From contig NZ_JAEKFH010000003.1 of assembly GCF_016650695.1 (NCBI RefSeq), positions 392,001 to 456,000 on the forward strand: a stretch of DNA of 64,000 nt. Direction: 5' to 3'. Position numbers and translations under genes: made by a program. This stretch comes from Pseudomonas sp. TH41 (GTDB lineage: Bacteria; Pseudomonadota; Gammaproteobacteria; Pseudomonadales; Pseudomonadaceae). This document shows positions 17,864 through 26,726 of the stretch, in pieces. The notes beneath the pieces are model-generated. The model worked only from the letters and a program-made list of their open reading frames with translations, was not told the DNA's origin and did not search any database. Position 1 is the stretch's first letter; each line of letters starts with the position of its first letter.

Positions 17864-20580
17864 TGGACCGCCAAATCACCGCCTCGACTTGCTGTTACTG
17901 CGGGGTCGGTTGCGGTGTGCTGATCGAACATGACGGCGAGCGTATCCTTGGCGTCAGCGGCGATCCGGCCCACCCGGCTAACTTCGGAAAGTTATGCAGC
18001 AAAGGCTCGACCCTGCACCTGACCGGCGACCTCACCGCCCGGGCGCTGTACCCCGAACTGCGCCTGGGTAAAGGCCTGGCCCGTGGCCGCACCGATTGGG
18101 ACACTGCTCTCGATCACGCCGCCAACGTATTTGCCGAAACCATCGCCGAACACGGTCCGGACAGTGTGGCGTTCTACATCTCCGGGCAGTTGCTGACCGA
18201 GGATTACTACACCTTCAACAAACTGGCACGAGCGCTGGTGGGCACCCACAACATCGACAGCAATTCACGGCTGTGCATGTCTTCGGCGGTGGTGGGCTAC
18301 AAGCGCAGCCTGGGGGCGGATGCGCCGCCGTGCAGCTACGAAGACCTGGAGTTGAGCGATTGCGTGATGATCGTCGGCAGCAACATGGCCTACGCCCACC
18401 CGGTGCTGTTTCGTCGCCTGGAAGAGGCCAAATCCCGCCGTCCGCACATGAAAGTCATCGTCATCGACCCACGTCGTACGGACACCTGCGATCTGGCTGA
18501 CCTGCACCTGGCGATTTTGCCGGGCACCGACGTCGCCTTGTTCCATGGGATTTTGCACCTGCTGCTGTGGGAAGACTGGGTTGATCGCGACTTCATCAAC
18601 GCCCACACCGAAGGCCTGGCCGAGCTGAAAAGCCTGGTGCGCGATTACACGCCGCCGATGGTTTCCCAGCTCTGCGGTATCAGTATTGAGCAACTGCAAC
18701 ACTGTGCGGAATGGGTCGGCACCTCGCCGAGCTTCCTGTCGTTGTGGTGCATGGGGCTGAACCAATCCACCGCCGGCAGCGCGAAAAACAGTGCGCTGAT
18801 CAACCTGCACCTGGCCACTGGGCAAATTGGCCGTCCGGGTGCAGGACCTTTCTCGCTGACCGGTCAGCCGAATGCCATGGGCGGACGGGAAACCGGCAGT
18901 TTGTCGAACCTGTTGCCAGGTCATCGCGACGCCGCCAATGCCGAACATCGCGCCGAAGTGGCGTCTTACTGGGGCGTTGAGCAACTTCCCGCGACCGCAG
19001 GTCTCACCGCCATCGAACTGTTCGAGCAGGTGCGCAACGGCAAGATCAAGGCACTGTGGATCGCCTGCACCAACCCCGCGCAATCTCTGCCAGATCAGGG
19101 CGCTGTGCGCGCGGCACTGCAAGCCTGCCCGTTCGTGGTGTTACAGGAAGCCTTTCGTACCACCGAAACCGCAGCGTTCGCCGACCTGCTGCTGCCAGCC
19201 GCCAGCTGGGGCGAAAAGGACGGCACGGTGACTAACTCCGAACGGCGTATTTCCCACGTCCGTCGGGCAATCGTCGCACCCGGTGAAGCACGCCCCGACT
19301 GGGCTATCACGGTGGATTTCGCACAGCGCCTGGAAAGACATCTGCGTCCTGAGCGCATCAGTCTGTTCGCCTTTGAAACGCCGGCGCAGGTGTTCGATGA
19401 GTACAAGCTACTGACCCGCGGGCGTGATCTGGACTTGTCCGGCCTCAGTCATGACCTGATTGACCGCCTCGGCCCCCAGCAATGGCCGTTCCCCGAGGGC
19501 GCCAGCGAAGGGACGGCGCGGCTGTACCTGAATGGGGTTTTCCCGACGACCAGCGGTCGAGCGCAGTTCGTGGCCGACCCTTACCGCGCGGCCAAGGAAC
19601 AACGTGATGCACGTTTTCCACTGACCCTGATCACTGGCCGCCTGCGTGATCAATGGCATGGCATGAGCCGCACCGGCACCGCCGCGCAGCTTTTCGGCCA
19701 CGTCAGTGAAGCCGTGTTGAGCCTGCACCCGGATGAACTGCGCCGGCACCGGCTGCAATCGGGCGACCTCGTCAGCCTGAAAAGTCGTCGCGGTGCCGTG
19801 ATTGTCGCGGTGGGCAGCGACGACAGTGTGCGCCCGGGCCAGGCATTTCTGCCCATGCACTGGGGTGACCGCTTCCTCAAGGGTGGCGTTAATGCGATCA
19901 CCCAACCGGCATTCGACCCGTTGTCGAAACAACCGGAACTCAAGCACAGCGGTGTGCGCCTCGAGCCCGTGCACCTACCCTGGCACCTTTTCGCCCTGAT
20001 CGAGGGCGATGTTCAACGGCATTTTGAGACGCTACGACCGCTTTGCGAGGCGTTTTCCTACGTAAGCCTCAGCCTGGCAGGCCGAGAACGCCCCGCGCTG
20101 CTCATACGCGCTGCCAGCGCCACAGCGCCGGATCCGAAACTGTTGCGCGAGATCGATCATTGCCTGGGACTCAACGAAGGCCCGGTATTGGCCTACGACG
20201 ACCCACGGCGCTCTATCGGCAAACGGGTACGAATAGAAAACGGCCGGATCACTGCGATTCGCCTGGCCGGCGAAACCCTCGCCCAACACTGGTTGCAAAA
20301 CCTGTGGATGGAAGGTCGCGCCGACGAACAACTGCGGCGCTGGCTGCTCGCACCGCTGAGCGCGCCACCGGGCAACATCGATACGCCGGTCGCCGGCAAC
20401 AAAACCTTGTGTAACTGCAAGAACGTCAGCCAAACCGCGGTGTGCGCCGGTATCAGCCGTGGCCTGGACTTGCAGGGTTTGAAACAAGCATTGGGTTGCG
20501 GCACGCAATGCGGCTCCTGCGTCCCGGAAATCAAGCGATTACTGGCTGCCACTGCGCAGCCCGTCGCCGTCATCTCGTAA
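17863..20580 (+). CDS. nasC: Assimilatory nitrate reductase catalytic subunit (Mo-bis-MGD)
   Basis: This cytoplasmic molybdoenzyme reduces nitrate to nitrite for assimilation. The 905-residue protein begins with a [4Fe-4S] motif, CCYCGVGCGV followed by KLCSKGS. Molybdopterin oxidoreductase domains (about 60-540) and a molydopterin dinucleotide-binding domain (about 580-700) follow. The C terminus carries a BFD-like [2Fe-2S] domain, CNCKNVS and CGTQCGSC near residues 845-895. That extra domain suits an electron input from a ferredoxin or flavoprotein, and no separate reductase subunit gene is seen nearby. It is translationally linked to nirD. Confidence 0.95.
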   Translation: MDRQITASTCCYCGVGCGVLIEHDGERILGVSGDPAHPANFGKLCSKGSTLHLTGDLTARALYPELRLGKGLARGRTDWDTALDHAANVFAETIAEHGPDSVAFYISGQLLTEDYYTFNKLARALVGTHNIDSNSRLCMSSAVVGYKRSLGADAPPCSYEDLELSDCVMIVGSNMAYAHPVLFRRLEEAKSRRPHMKVIVIDPRRTDTCDLADLHLAILPGTDVALFHGILHLLLWEDWVDRDFINAHTEGLAELKSLVRDYTPPMVSQLCGISIEQLQHCAEWVGTSPSFLSLWCMGLNQSTAGSAKNSALINLHLATGQIGRPGAGPFSLTGQPNAMGGRETGSLSNLLPGHRDAANAEHRAEVASYWGVEQLPATAGLTAIELFEQVRNGKIKALWIACTNPAQSLPDQGAVRAALQACPFVVLQEAFRTTETAAFADLLLPAASWGEKDGTVTNSERRISHVRRAIVAPGEARPDWAITVDFAQRLERHLRPERISLFAFETPAQVFDEYKLLTRGRDLDLSGLSHDLIDRLGPQQWPFPEGASEGTARLYLNGVFPTTSGRAQFVADPYRAAKEQRDARFPLTLITGRLRDQWHGMSRTGTAAQLFGHVSEAVLSLHPDELRRHRLQSGDLVSLKSRRGAVIVAVGSDDSVRPGQAFLPMHWGDRFLKGGVNAITQPAFDPLSKQPELKHSGVRLEPVHLPWHLFALIEGDVQRHFETLRPLCEAFSYVSLSLAGRERPALLIRAASATAPDPKLLREIDHCLGLNEGPVLAYDDPRRSIGKRVRIENGRITAIRLAGETLAQHWLQNLWMEGRADEQLRRWLLAPLSAPPGNIDTPVAGNKTLCNCKNVSQTAVCAGISRGLDLQGLKQALGCGTQCGSCVPEIKRLLAATAQPVAVIS

Positions 20581-20591
20581 GGAAAAAAACC

Positions 20592-21380
20592 ATGAGCGCA
20601 AAAGTCTGGCTGGTAGGTGCGGGGCCTGGGGATCCGGAATTACTGACGCTCAAGGCTGTACGGGCGTTGAGGGAAGCGGATGTGGTGCTGATCGATGATC
20701 TGGTGAATGACGCGGTGCTGGAGCATTGCACTCAGGCACGGATCATTCCCGTGGGCAAGCGCGGTGGCTGTCGCTCCACGCCTCAGGCATTCATTCATCG
20801 CCTGATGCTGCGTTATGCCCGCCACGGTCAATGCGTGGTGCGACTCAAGGGCGGCGACCCGTGCATTTTTGGCCGGGGCGGTGAAGAGGCGCAATGGTTG
20901 CGCGAGCGCGGGGTCGAGGTCGAACTGGTCAACGGCATCACCGCCGGACTGGCTGGTGCGACGCAATGTGATATTCCGCTGACCTTGCGGGGCGTGGCAC
21001 GCGGCGTGACGCTGGTTACCGCCCACACTCAGGACGACAGCAGCCTGAACTGGCGAGCCCTGGCTCAAGGTGGCACGACGTTGGTGGTCTATATGGGAGT
21101 GGCAAAGCTGAGCGAGATTCGCGAGCAACTGCTGGCCGGTGGAATGGCGGCGGATACGCCCGTAGCGATGATTGAAAACGCTTCACTGCCACATCAGCGG
21201 GAATGTCGGAGCGATCTGACAGCCATGGAGGAAGATGCCTGCGCCTTCGAGTTGAAAAGCCCGGCGATCCTGGTGATTGGCGCTGTGGCAGCTTGTGATG
21301 AGATCAAAAGATCGTCCGAACGCGGCCCGAACCTGCGGCAGCTCCTTGTATCTCGACTATCGCTCCGTCAGGAGCGATAG
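20592..21380 (+). CDS. cobA: Uroporphyrinogen-III C-methyltransferase
   Basis: CobA (SUMT) makes precorrin-2, the precursor of siroheme needed by NirB. The 262-residue protein shows VGAGPGDPELLTLKA at the start, KRGGCRSTPQ, then VVRLKGGDPCIFGRGGEE as the SAM/substrate loop, and GITAG. The ATG at 20592 follows GGAAAAAAAC, eleven bases after the nitrate reductase stop. The last 24 or so residues (from about IKRSSERGPN) are encoded by a REP sequence and then by the left end of the IS110 element, where the stop codon lies. The normal C terminus was therefore probably altered by the insertion; the catalytic core is intact. Confidence 0.93.
   Translation: MSAKVWLVGAGPGDPELLTLKAVRALREADVVLIDDLVNDAVLEHCTQARIIPVGKRGGCRSTPQAFIHRLMLRYARHGQCVVRLKGGDPCIFGRGGEEAQWLRERGVEVELVNGITAGLAGATQCDIPLTLRGVARGVTLVTAHTQDDSSLNWRALAQGGTTLVVYMGVAKLSEIREQLLAGGMAADTPVAMIENASLPHQRECRSDLTAMEEDACAFELKSPAILVIGAVAACDEIKRSSERGPNLRQLLVSRLSLRQER
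21302..21346 (+). repeat. Left half of a REP pair, cut by the IS110 element
   Basis: GATCAAAAGATCG, a variant insert, and CCTGCGGCAGCTCCT form one REP arm. The matching arm lies at 22598-22627, after the insertion sequence. Confidence 0.75.
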
Positions 21381-21583
21381 TTCTCGACTGATCATCGAGG
21401 GAGGGATCTGGAAGCCGTGCAGCTCCTTAGGCTTTTTGCCTGTGACGTAGATTGTGCTCCAGCCCTCCACACTCACTCATACAGTTCGAACGGTATCTTG
21501 GGCCCGTCTCTGGCGAGAGCCCGCATTCACAAGGTTGGACGGAGTGCAGTGATGATCGCAAGGGATCTAATGGAGAGACGGTC
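21381..21583 (+). ncRNA. Candidate IS110 bridge RNA region
   Basis: Bridge RNAs of IS110-group elements are encoded between the left end and the transposase. This stretch is noncoding, and it contains GCAGCTCCTT (21419-21428), identical to the REP flank at 21338-21347. It also repeats CTCGACT from the left end (21352-21358) at 21383-21389. A perfect hairpin CTATCGCTCC/GGAGCGATAG (21357-21380) lies just before it. The assignment rests on position and these matches only. Confidence 0.5.
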
Positions 21584-22555
21584 ATGTCCAGTTTCGTTGG
21601 TGTCGATGTCGCTAAAAACACTTTTGATATTGCTACCCATCTGCCAAACGGCAAGCACAAAACCAAGGCCAAGCTGGCGAACGATGCCAAGGGTTTCAAA
21701 GAATTTGAAGCCTGGTTGCACAGGCAGGTCGAGCCCTCAGCGCTGATCGTGATGGAAGCTACCAGCGTCTATCACCTGGAGCTCGCCGAGTTCGTCTACA
21801 ACAAGGGTTACCGGGTCTGCGTGGTCAATCCGGCCACGACCCATGCGTACGCCGGCAGCGAATTACGCCGGATCAAAACCGATAAAAGCGACGCCAAGCT
21901 GATCGCCGATTTCGCCCGGGAAAAAGCTGAAAAGCTTCAACTGTGGGCGCCGGAGCCGTTGAAGTACCGCCAGCTCAAAGCTATGGTGCGCCGCCTGGAT
22001 GACCTTCAGGAAATGGAGCAAATGGAACGCAATCGTCTGGAGGTGTCCGATGAAAAGGTCAAAGACTCGATCAACTCCGTGCTGCGCCACATCGAAAAAG
22101 AGATCGCTGAAACGCACAAAGCAATCAAAAACCACATCGATGACGACCCTGATATGCGCGAGATGCGCGACTTGATCGTGACCATCGATGGTATCGGACA
22201 GAAAACCATTGAGCGGCTGCTCGCCGAGCTGGGTGACCTGCGCAAATATGACGATCCTCGCAAGCTGGTCGCTGCTGCTGGGTTGAACCCGAAATTGCAG
22301 GACTCGGGACTGCTCAAAGGCCGGACCGTGATCTCCAAGATCGGCTCAGCGCGAGTACGGGCAGGCCTTTACATGCCTGGCCTGGTGGCGCTGAAGCATA
22401 ACGAGGCGATCATCGCCATGAAGGATCGCCTGAAGGCCAACGGCAAGGCCCCCAAGCAGATCATCTGTGCGGCGATGCGCAAGCTGCTGCACTTCGTTTA
22501 CGGCGTGCTCAAGTCGGGTCAACCCTTTGACCCGAAACTTGCGCTTGCTCGGTGA
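21584..22555 (+). CDS. IS110-family transposase (DEDD recombinase)
   Basis: This 323-residue recombinase is predicted to catalyse transposition guided by a bridge RNA. The N-terminal RuvC-like domain has acidic residues in VGVDVAKN, VMEATSVYH and KTDKSDAKLIADF. A coiled-coil spans about 135-190. The C-terminal Tnp20 domain with LVAAAGLNPKLQDSG and KIGSARVR carries the likely catalytic serine. The start at 21584 follows GGAGAGACGGTC. The gene appears intact, so the element may be active. Confidence 0.92.
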   Translation: MSSFVGVDVAKNTFDIATHLPNGKHKTKAKLANDAKGFKEFEAWLHRQVEPSALIVMEATSVYHLELAEFVYNKGYRVCVVNPATTHAYAGSELRRIKTDKSDAKLIADFAREKAEKLQLWAPEPLKYRQLKAMVRRLDDLQEMEQMERNRLEVSDEKVKDSINSVLRHIEKEIAETHKAIKNHIDDDPDMREMRDLIVTIDGIGQKTIERLLAELGDLRKYDDPRKLVAAAGLNPKLQDSGLLKGRTVISKIGSARVRAGLYMPGLVALKHNEAIIAMKDRLKANGKAPKQIICAAMRKLLHFVYGVLKSGQPFDPKLALAR

Positions 22556-22597
22556 GGTTCAAGACGGTATCTACAGGATTGGGTTCGCACGCGGTCC

Positions 22598-22627
22598 ATG
22601 TAGGAGCTGCCGCAGTCTGCGATCTTT
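22598..22627 (+). repeat. Right half of the REP pair beside the IS110 element
   Basis: CATGTAGGAGCTGCCGCAGT continues into CTGCGATCTTTT, a full family A arm, inverted relative to the arm at 21302-21346. Confidence 0.8.
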
Positions 22628-22673
22628 TCGAAGCCCACCAGAATTCACGGTGAAACCCAAATCGCAGACAAAG

Positions 22674-22699
22674 AAAAGCCCGGCCTAAGCCGGGCTTTT
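22674..22699 (-). terminator. Intrinsic terminator of oprF
   Basis: AGCCCGGC and GCCGGGCT pair around a CTAA loop, with AAAA on the left that reads as a T run on the minus strand. It lies 18 bases after the oprF stop. Confidence 0.9.
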
Positions 22700-22717
22700 C
22701 TCAGAGCTGCGAGCTAA

Positions 22718-23767
22718 TTACTTAGCTGGAGCTTCAACCTGCGCTTCTACGCGACGGTTAACAGCGCGACCAGCTTCAGTTTTGTTGTCAGCAACTGGGC
22801 GGGATTCGCCGTAGCCAACAGACTGAACGCGGGAAGGAGCTACACCGTACTGGTTGGTCAGAACTTGTTTAACGGCGCTAGCGCGACGCTCGGACAGTTT
22901 CTGGTTGTAAGCGTCAGGACCGACGGAGTCAGTGTGACCTTCAACAGTAGTGGTGGTGGATGGGTACTGCTTCATGAAGTCAGCGAGGTTTTTGATGTCG
23001 CCGTAGCTGTTAGGCTTGACTACCGACTTGTCGAAGTCGAATTTCACGTCCAGCTCAACACGAACAACTTCAGCAACTGCTGGGCAGCCATCAGCGTCAA
23101 CAGTTACGTTGGCTGGGGTGTCCGGGCACTTGTCAACGTTGTCGCACACGCCATCGTTGTCGCTGTCGGAGCAGACTTCAGCGGGTGCTGCAACTGGAGC
23201 AGCAGCAGGCTTGTTGCCGCCACCGAAGTTCACACCCACACCGATGGAAGGAATGTAGTCCCACTTGCCGTTGTCCAGCTTGTAGTCAGCTTCTACGCCA
23301 GCACGGGCGAAGACGTTCTCGACGAAGTAGTACTTAACGCCAGCGCCTGCAGTCAGGAAAGTCGACTGGTCACGACCGGTGTGGCCATCAGCGGCTACGT
23401 TGGTCATGCTGCCGTGCTTAACACCACCTTGAACGTAAGGACGCAGAGCGTCGCCGGCGTTGTTGAAGTGGTACTGAGCGTTCAGACCGAACTGGTCGCC
23501 TTCGATATTCTGAGGGCCCTTGCCGTTGTTCGCACGGGTGTAGTCATCTTTGTTGTAGGTCAAATTCAACGATACATCGTCGGTCAGGAAGTAACCGATG
23601 GCAGCGCCAGGAGTGTAACCATCTTCAACGTTCTTAACGCTGTCGTTGTACTTTTTCCCGTAGTTGAGCTCGCCTTCAACTGCGCCTTGGCCTTGTGCCA
23701 GAGCGCCGAAAGAAGTAGCGGCAATAAGAGTACCAATGGCCAAGCCCAAGGTGTTTTTCAGTTTCAT
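22718..23767 (-). CDS. oprF: Major outer-membrane porin and peptidoglycan-binding protein OprF
   Basis: OprF is the abundant OmpA-like protein of Pseudomonas, tying the outer membrane to peptidoglycan and allowing slow, nonspecific diffusion. The 349-residue precursor has a signal peptide ending near AQG (about residue 25) and an N-terminal beta-barrel to about residue 185. An Ala/Pro-rich hinge and a calcium-type thrombospondin repeat follow (DSDNDGVCDNVDKCPDTPAN) with four cysteines. The C-terminal OmpA domain has TTTVEGHTDSVG and LSERRASAVKQVL. It lies downstream of sigX on the same strand, as in other pseudomonads, where SigX contributes to its expression. Confidence 0.97.
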   Translation of the reverse strand: MKLKNTLGLAIGTLIAATSFGALAQGQGAVEGELNYGKKYNDSVKNVEDGYTPGAAIGYFLTDDVSLNLTYNKDDYTRANNGKGPQNIEGDQFGLNAQYHFNNAGDALRPYVQGGVKHGSMTNVAADGHTGRDQSTFLTAGAGVKYYFVENVFARAGVEADYKLDNGKWDYIPSIGVGVNFGGGNKPAAAPVAAPAEVCSDSDNDGVCDNVDKCPDTPANVTVDADGCPAVAEVVRVELDVKFDFDKSVVKPNSYGDIKNLADFMKQYPSTTTTVEGHTDSVGPDAYNQKLSERRASAVKQVLTNQYGVAPSRVQSVGYGESRPVADNKTEAGRAVNRRVEAQVEAPAK

Positions 23768-23874
23768 CCGTTAAATCCCCATCTGGTGATTGTGAAGCAG
23801 TCCCGCAAACCGGGGGACAACTCGGCGGCAAGTCTATCAGAACTTGCCTACACGTAAGAGATATTTGCGCCGAA

Positions 23875-24465
23875 CTAAGTTTCAGCAATGCCTGCAAATT
23901 TCTCACGCAATTTGTCTAGAGCGCGTTTGTACCGCATTTTTGTTGCACTCAAACCCATGTGCATGATGTCTGCGATCTCCTGAAATTCCAGCTCTGCGAC
24001 AAATCGTAGCACCAGAATTTCGCGGTCAATCGGGTTCACATACACCAGCCAGCGATCAAGTCCACCCTTTTCCTCAGGTTTCGGCGCCTTTTCTTCGGAC
24101 GCTTCCTCGAGGGGGTCAAGACTCAAAGCGTCCATCAAGCGACGCTTTCGCCGTTCCTTCCGATACTGTGTGATGCATTCGTTGTAGGTGATGCTGTATA
24201 GCCACGTTTTGAACTTCGATTTGCCCTCGAAGTTCTTCAGACCGTACAACACCTTCAACATCACTTCCTGACAGACATCGTCTGCGTCGCGATCGTTCCC
24301 AAGATATCGTGCACAGACGTTAAATAATGTTCGTTGGTAACGCCGCATCAGTTCTTCATAGGCGCGCGTCACGTGAAACAGCTCGGAATGCGAGCGCGCG
24401 ACCAACTCCTCATCAGAGAGCTCGCGGGGGTCGTAGCGCGTGGAGAGCGATTGAGCTTTATTCAA
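23875..24465 (-). CDS. sigX: ECF sigma factor SigX
   Basis: SigX is an extracytoplasmic-function sigma factor that controls cell-envelope, fatty-acid and oprF genes in Pseudomonas. The 196-residue product has region 2 (about 20-95; DADDVCQEVMLKVLYGLKNF and KTWLYSITYNECI) and region 4 (about 130-190; FQEIADIMHMGLSATKMRYKRAL). No anti-sigma factor gene is adjacent, consistent with what is known for SigX. The cmpX mechanosensitive channel upstream on the same strand is the usual neighbour and is thought to link membrane tension to SigX activity. Confidence 0.95.
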   Translation of the reverse strand: MNKAQSLSTRYDPRELSDEELVARSHSELFHVTRAYEELMRRYQRTLFNVCARYLGNDRDADDVCQEVMLKVLYGLKNFEGKSKFKTWLYSITYNECITQYRKERRKRRLMDALSLDPLEEASEEKAPKPEEKGGLDRWLVYVNPIDREILVLRFVAELEFQEIADIMHMGLSATKMRYKRALDKLREKFAGIAET

Positions 24466-24552
24466 AACAAGTCGGGCCGACAGTCAGGTCAATGTCCGCC
24501 GCAGCCCATTCAGGGCATTTTGCGGCGGCATACATTAGCAGGGTTTGCCGGG

Positions 24553-25377
24553 TTAGCGGCTACTCACATGCTGCTCCAGGAGGATCCGATTGGAGAGAGA
24601 GACTAGCTCACCCTCGTCGGTCAGCAATGTGGTTTTAACCGTGCCGATCTCTTCGATCTGACCTTCGACCTCGCCAACACGTACTTGTTGCCCAACCTGG
24701 TACAACTCACGCACATAGATTCCCGCAAGAATCTGACCGGCAATTTCCCGGCTTCCCAATCCCATGGCCAAGGCTACAGCCAGACCAACGGTAATCAAAA
24801 CGATCACAATCACATGGTTGAGCAGGTCAGTCTTGACCTCCAACTGGCTGATCGCAACCGAAATACTGATGATGATCACCAGGCCCTGGGCGATTCGCCC
24901 CAGGCCAGCAGCGTAATCGAGCCCTACTCCCTCGGCTGCGCCGCGCACCAGCCCATTGGCCAGTTGTGCGAGCAATACACCCACCAGCAGCACCAGCGCG
25001 GCGCCGAATACCTTCGGCAAATAGAGCGCAAGCATGTCAAGCGTAGCTGAGACTCGCTCAAGTCCAAGAGATTCCGCAGCAGAAACCAAAAATATTAGCA
25101 GAACGAACCAATAGACGATTTTGCCGATCAGTGTCGAGATCGGTACTTGAAGGCCGGCGCGGGACAGCAACTTGGTCAGACCGGTGCCGCCCATCAGGCG
25201 ATCAAGGCCCAGTTTGGCGAGTAATTTGGACAGCAATGTGTCCAGCAGCTTGGCTACGACGAACCCTAGCAGCAGCACAACCAGTGCGCCAAACAGGTTC
25301 GGAATGAAGTTTGCAACCTTGGTCCATAACGCAGTCATTGCAGTGACGAGGCTCTGTGTCCAGAGATCAAGTTCCAT
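24553..25377 (-). CDS. cmpX: Small-conductance mechanosensitive channel family protein CmpX
   Basis: This 274-residue inner-membrane protein has a leading amphipathic region and several hydrophobic helices (about 15-45, 80-105, 125-155, 165-190). An MscS-like soluble segment follows, with LGSREIAGQILAGIYVRELYQVGQQVRVGEVEGQIEEIG near the end; the full match is longer than the key residues GEVEGQIEEIG. The ATG at 25377 was chosen over a TTG two codons earlier. It starts two bases after the crfX stop, so the two are translationally close. Its role in sensing envelope stress for SigX is known from P. aeruginosa and inferred here. Confidence 0.88.
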   Translation of the reverse strand: MELDLWTQSLVTAMTALWTKVANFIPNLFGALVVLLLGFVVAKLLDTLLSKLLAKLGLDRLMGGTGLTKLLSRAGLQVPISTLIGKIVYWFVLLIFLVSAAESLGLERVSATLDMLALYLPKVFGAALVLLVGVLLAQLANGLVRGAAEGVGLDYAAGLGRIAQGLVIIISISVAISQLEVKTDLLNHVIVIVLITVGLAVALAMGLGSREIAGQILAGIYVRELYQVGQQVRVGEVEGQIEEIGTVKTTLLTDEGELVSLSNRILLEQHVSSR

Positions 25378-25379
25378 AT

Positions 25380-25628
25380 TCAATCAGCCTTATCAGCAGT
25401 GCGAACAGTAGGTTTACGGTGACGGGAAACCGGCGAGACATGCGCCGATCCGCTATTCACGGCGATCATCAGCGCGGGCAACCAGCGGCCCAGCAGGCTG
25501 AACAAATCACCGGCGCCGACCTGGCGGTTGGCGGTTTTCAGCACACGACCAAGGCACGCATCGTCGTCCCGGGTGGACGGTGATGCCCTGAGCATGTCAC
25601 GCAAAGACTGTTCAAACGGATCGTGCAT
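25380..25628 (-). CDS. crfX: Small conserved protein CrfX
   Basis: This 82-residue protein has no recognised domain. It starts MHDPFEQSLRDMLRASPSTR, with a C-terminal hydrophobic stretch near residues 42-58 (FSLLGRWLPALMIAV) followed by a basic tail. The ATG at 25628 is preceded by GAGAGG at a five-base spacing. Its place between cmaX and cmpX matches the gene called crfX (cmpX-related factor) in Pseudomonas. The function is unknown; co-expression with the SigX envelope-stress genes is the best clue. Confidence 0.8.
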   Translation of the reverse strand: MHDPFEQSLRDMLRASPSTRDDDACLGRVLKTANRQVGAGDLFSLLGRWLPALMIAVNSGSAHVSPVSRHRKPTVRTADKAD

Positions 25629-25691
25629 ACGCACCTCTCGTGATGTCTGTGAAAGACGCAGTCAAATTTGACCGGGTCACATGGCTCACTC

Positions 25692-26687
25692 TCAGACCCA
25701 GCGCAAACGTCGGAATAACCACCACTGCCCCAGTGCCACCGAGACCATGATCAGGCAGGCAATCAGGAAGCCATAAGGGCTCGCAGAAAACGGAATACCG
25801 CCGACGTTAATGCCCAGCAAACCGGTCAGGAAACTCATCGGCAAAAAGATTCCGGTGATGATTCCGAAGCGGTACATCGTGCGGTTCATCCGCACGCTCA
25901 ATCGCCGGTCTTCGGCCTCAAGGACCAACCCCACCCGCTCCCGGGTCAATTCCAGCTCCTCAAGATATCGAGTCAGGCTGTTGTTCAATTCGTTCCAGTA
26001 ATCGCCGTCGTCCTCAACGAACCAGGGCAATTTTATCCGCGTCAGCTGACCGAAAATATCCCGTTGCGGCGCGAGAAACCGCTTCAGTGCAGCAGCCCTG
26101 CGCCGGATTTGCAAAATGGCCCCATGCTCGGGTGTATACCGTTCGTCGGCATCCAGCTTTTCTTCTTCCTCATCGACCACTTCCGAGAGGCAGCTGATCA
26201 GATCCTGCACCTTGTTGGTGAGGTACTGCGCCATATAAAGAATGAGCTCGGAGGCGGTTTTCGGGCCTTTGCCTTCGCCGAGCTGCACCAGCAACTCATC
26301 GGTGGCGCGCAACGGACGCAAACGCAGGGAAATAACCCGCTGCGCCGAGGCGAAGATCCGCACCGACACCATGTCTTCCGGTTCTGCGCCCGGGTTCAGG
26401 TTAACCCCACGCAAAAATAGCAGCAGTTCGCTGTCCGAAAGCTGTAGAAGACGCGGTCGGGTGTTTTCTTCGAGAAGCAGGTCACAACTGAATTCACTCA
26501 GACCGCTGGATTTGCGCAGCCAGGTCTGGGTTTGCGGGTGACTGCGATCCCAGTGCAGCCACAGGCTTTCATGCGCCTGCAGCTGCAAGTCATCGAGTTC
26601 AGTCCGGGCTATCGAACGCGCGCCGCCTCTACCGTCCAGCACCAGGGCATGCACCAGCCCCCACTGCGCGTTTTCTTCCTCGAACAT
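25692..26687 (-). CDS. cmaX: CorA/ZntB-family metal transporter CmaX
   Basis: This 331-residue protein of the 2-TM-GxN family has a large cytoplasmic N-terminal domain (about 1-265) with a long coiled helix rich in E and R. Two C-terminal membrane helices follow. The pore signature is LLGINVGGIP near residue 295, which is the GxN variant of the ZntB branch, so zinc or another divalent cation is a likely substrate. Either ATG 26687 or GTG 26693 could start translation; the AGG directly before the ATG makes the choice uncertain. It heads the cmaX-crfX-cmpX-sigX-oprF series. Confidence 0.88.
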   Translation of the reverse strand: MFEEENAQWGLVHALVLDGRGGARSIARTELDDLQLQAHESLWLHWDRSHPQTQTWLRKSSGLSEFSCDLLLEENTRPRLLQLSDSELLLFLRGVNLNPGAEPEDMVSVRIFASAQRVISLRLRPLRATDELLVQLGEGKGPKTASELILYMAQYLTNKVQDLISCLSEVVDEEEEKLDADERYTPEHGAILQIRRRAAALKRFLAPQRDIFGQLTRIKLPWFVEDDGDYWNELNNSLTRYLEELELTRERVGLVLEAEDRRLSVRMNRTMYRFGIITGIFLPMSFLTGLLGINVGGIPFSASPYGFLIACLIMVSVALGQWWLFRRLRWV

Positions 26688-26726
26688 CCTCACCCCGTTT
26701 TTGCCACAAAAATTCGCATCGACGCT

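Larger units (their letters stand above)
21347..22597 (+). mobile_element. IS110-family insertion sequence in a REP target
   Basis: About 1.25 kb lies between two REP arms that would be adjacent without it. It contains one DEDD transposase gene and a 5' noncoding segment of about 200 bases. IS110 elements lack terminal inverted repeats, and no obvious ones are seen. The ends are set from where REP similarity stops and could be off by a few bases. Confidence 0.75.

Noticed and set aside
22865..23857. An open frame of 330 codons opposite oprF
   Set aside because: OprF on the minus strand is certain, and the plus-strand product lacks any motif or start signal.
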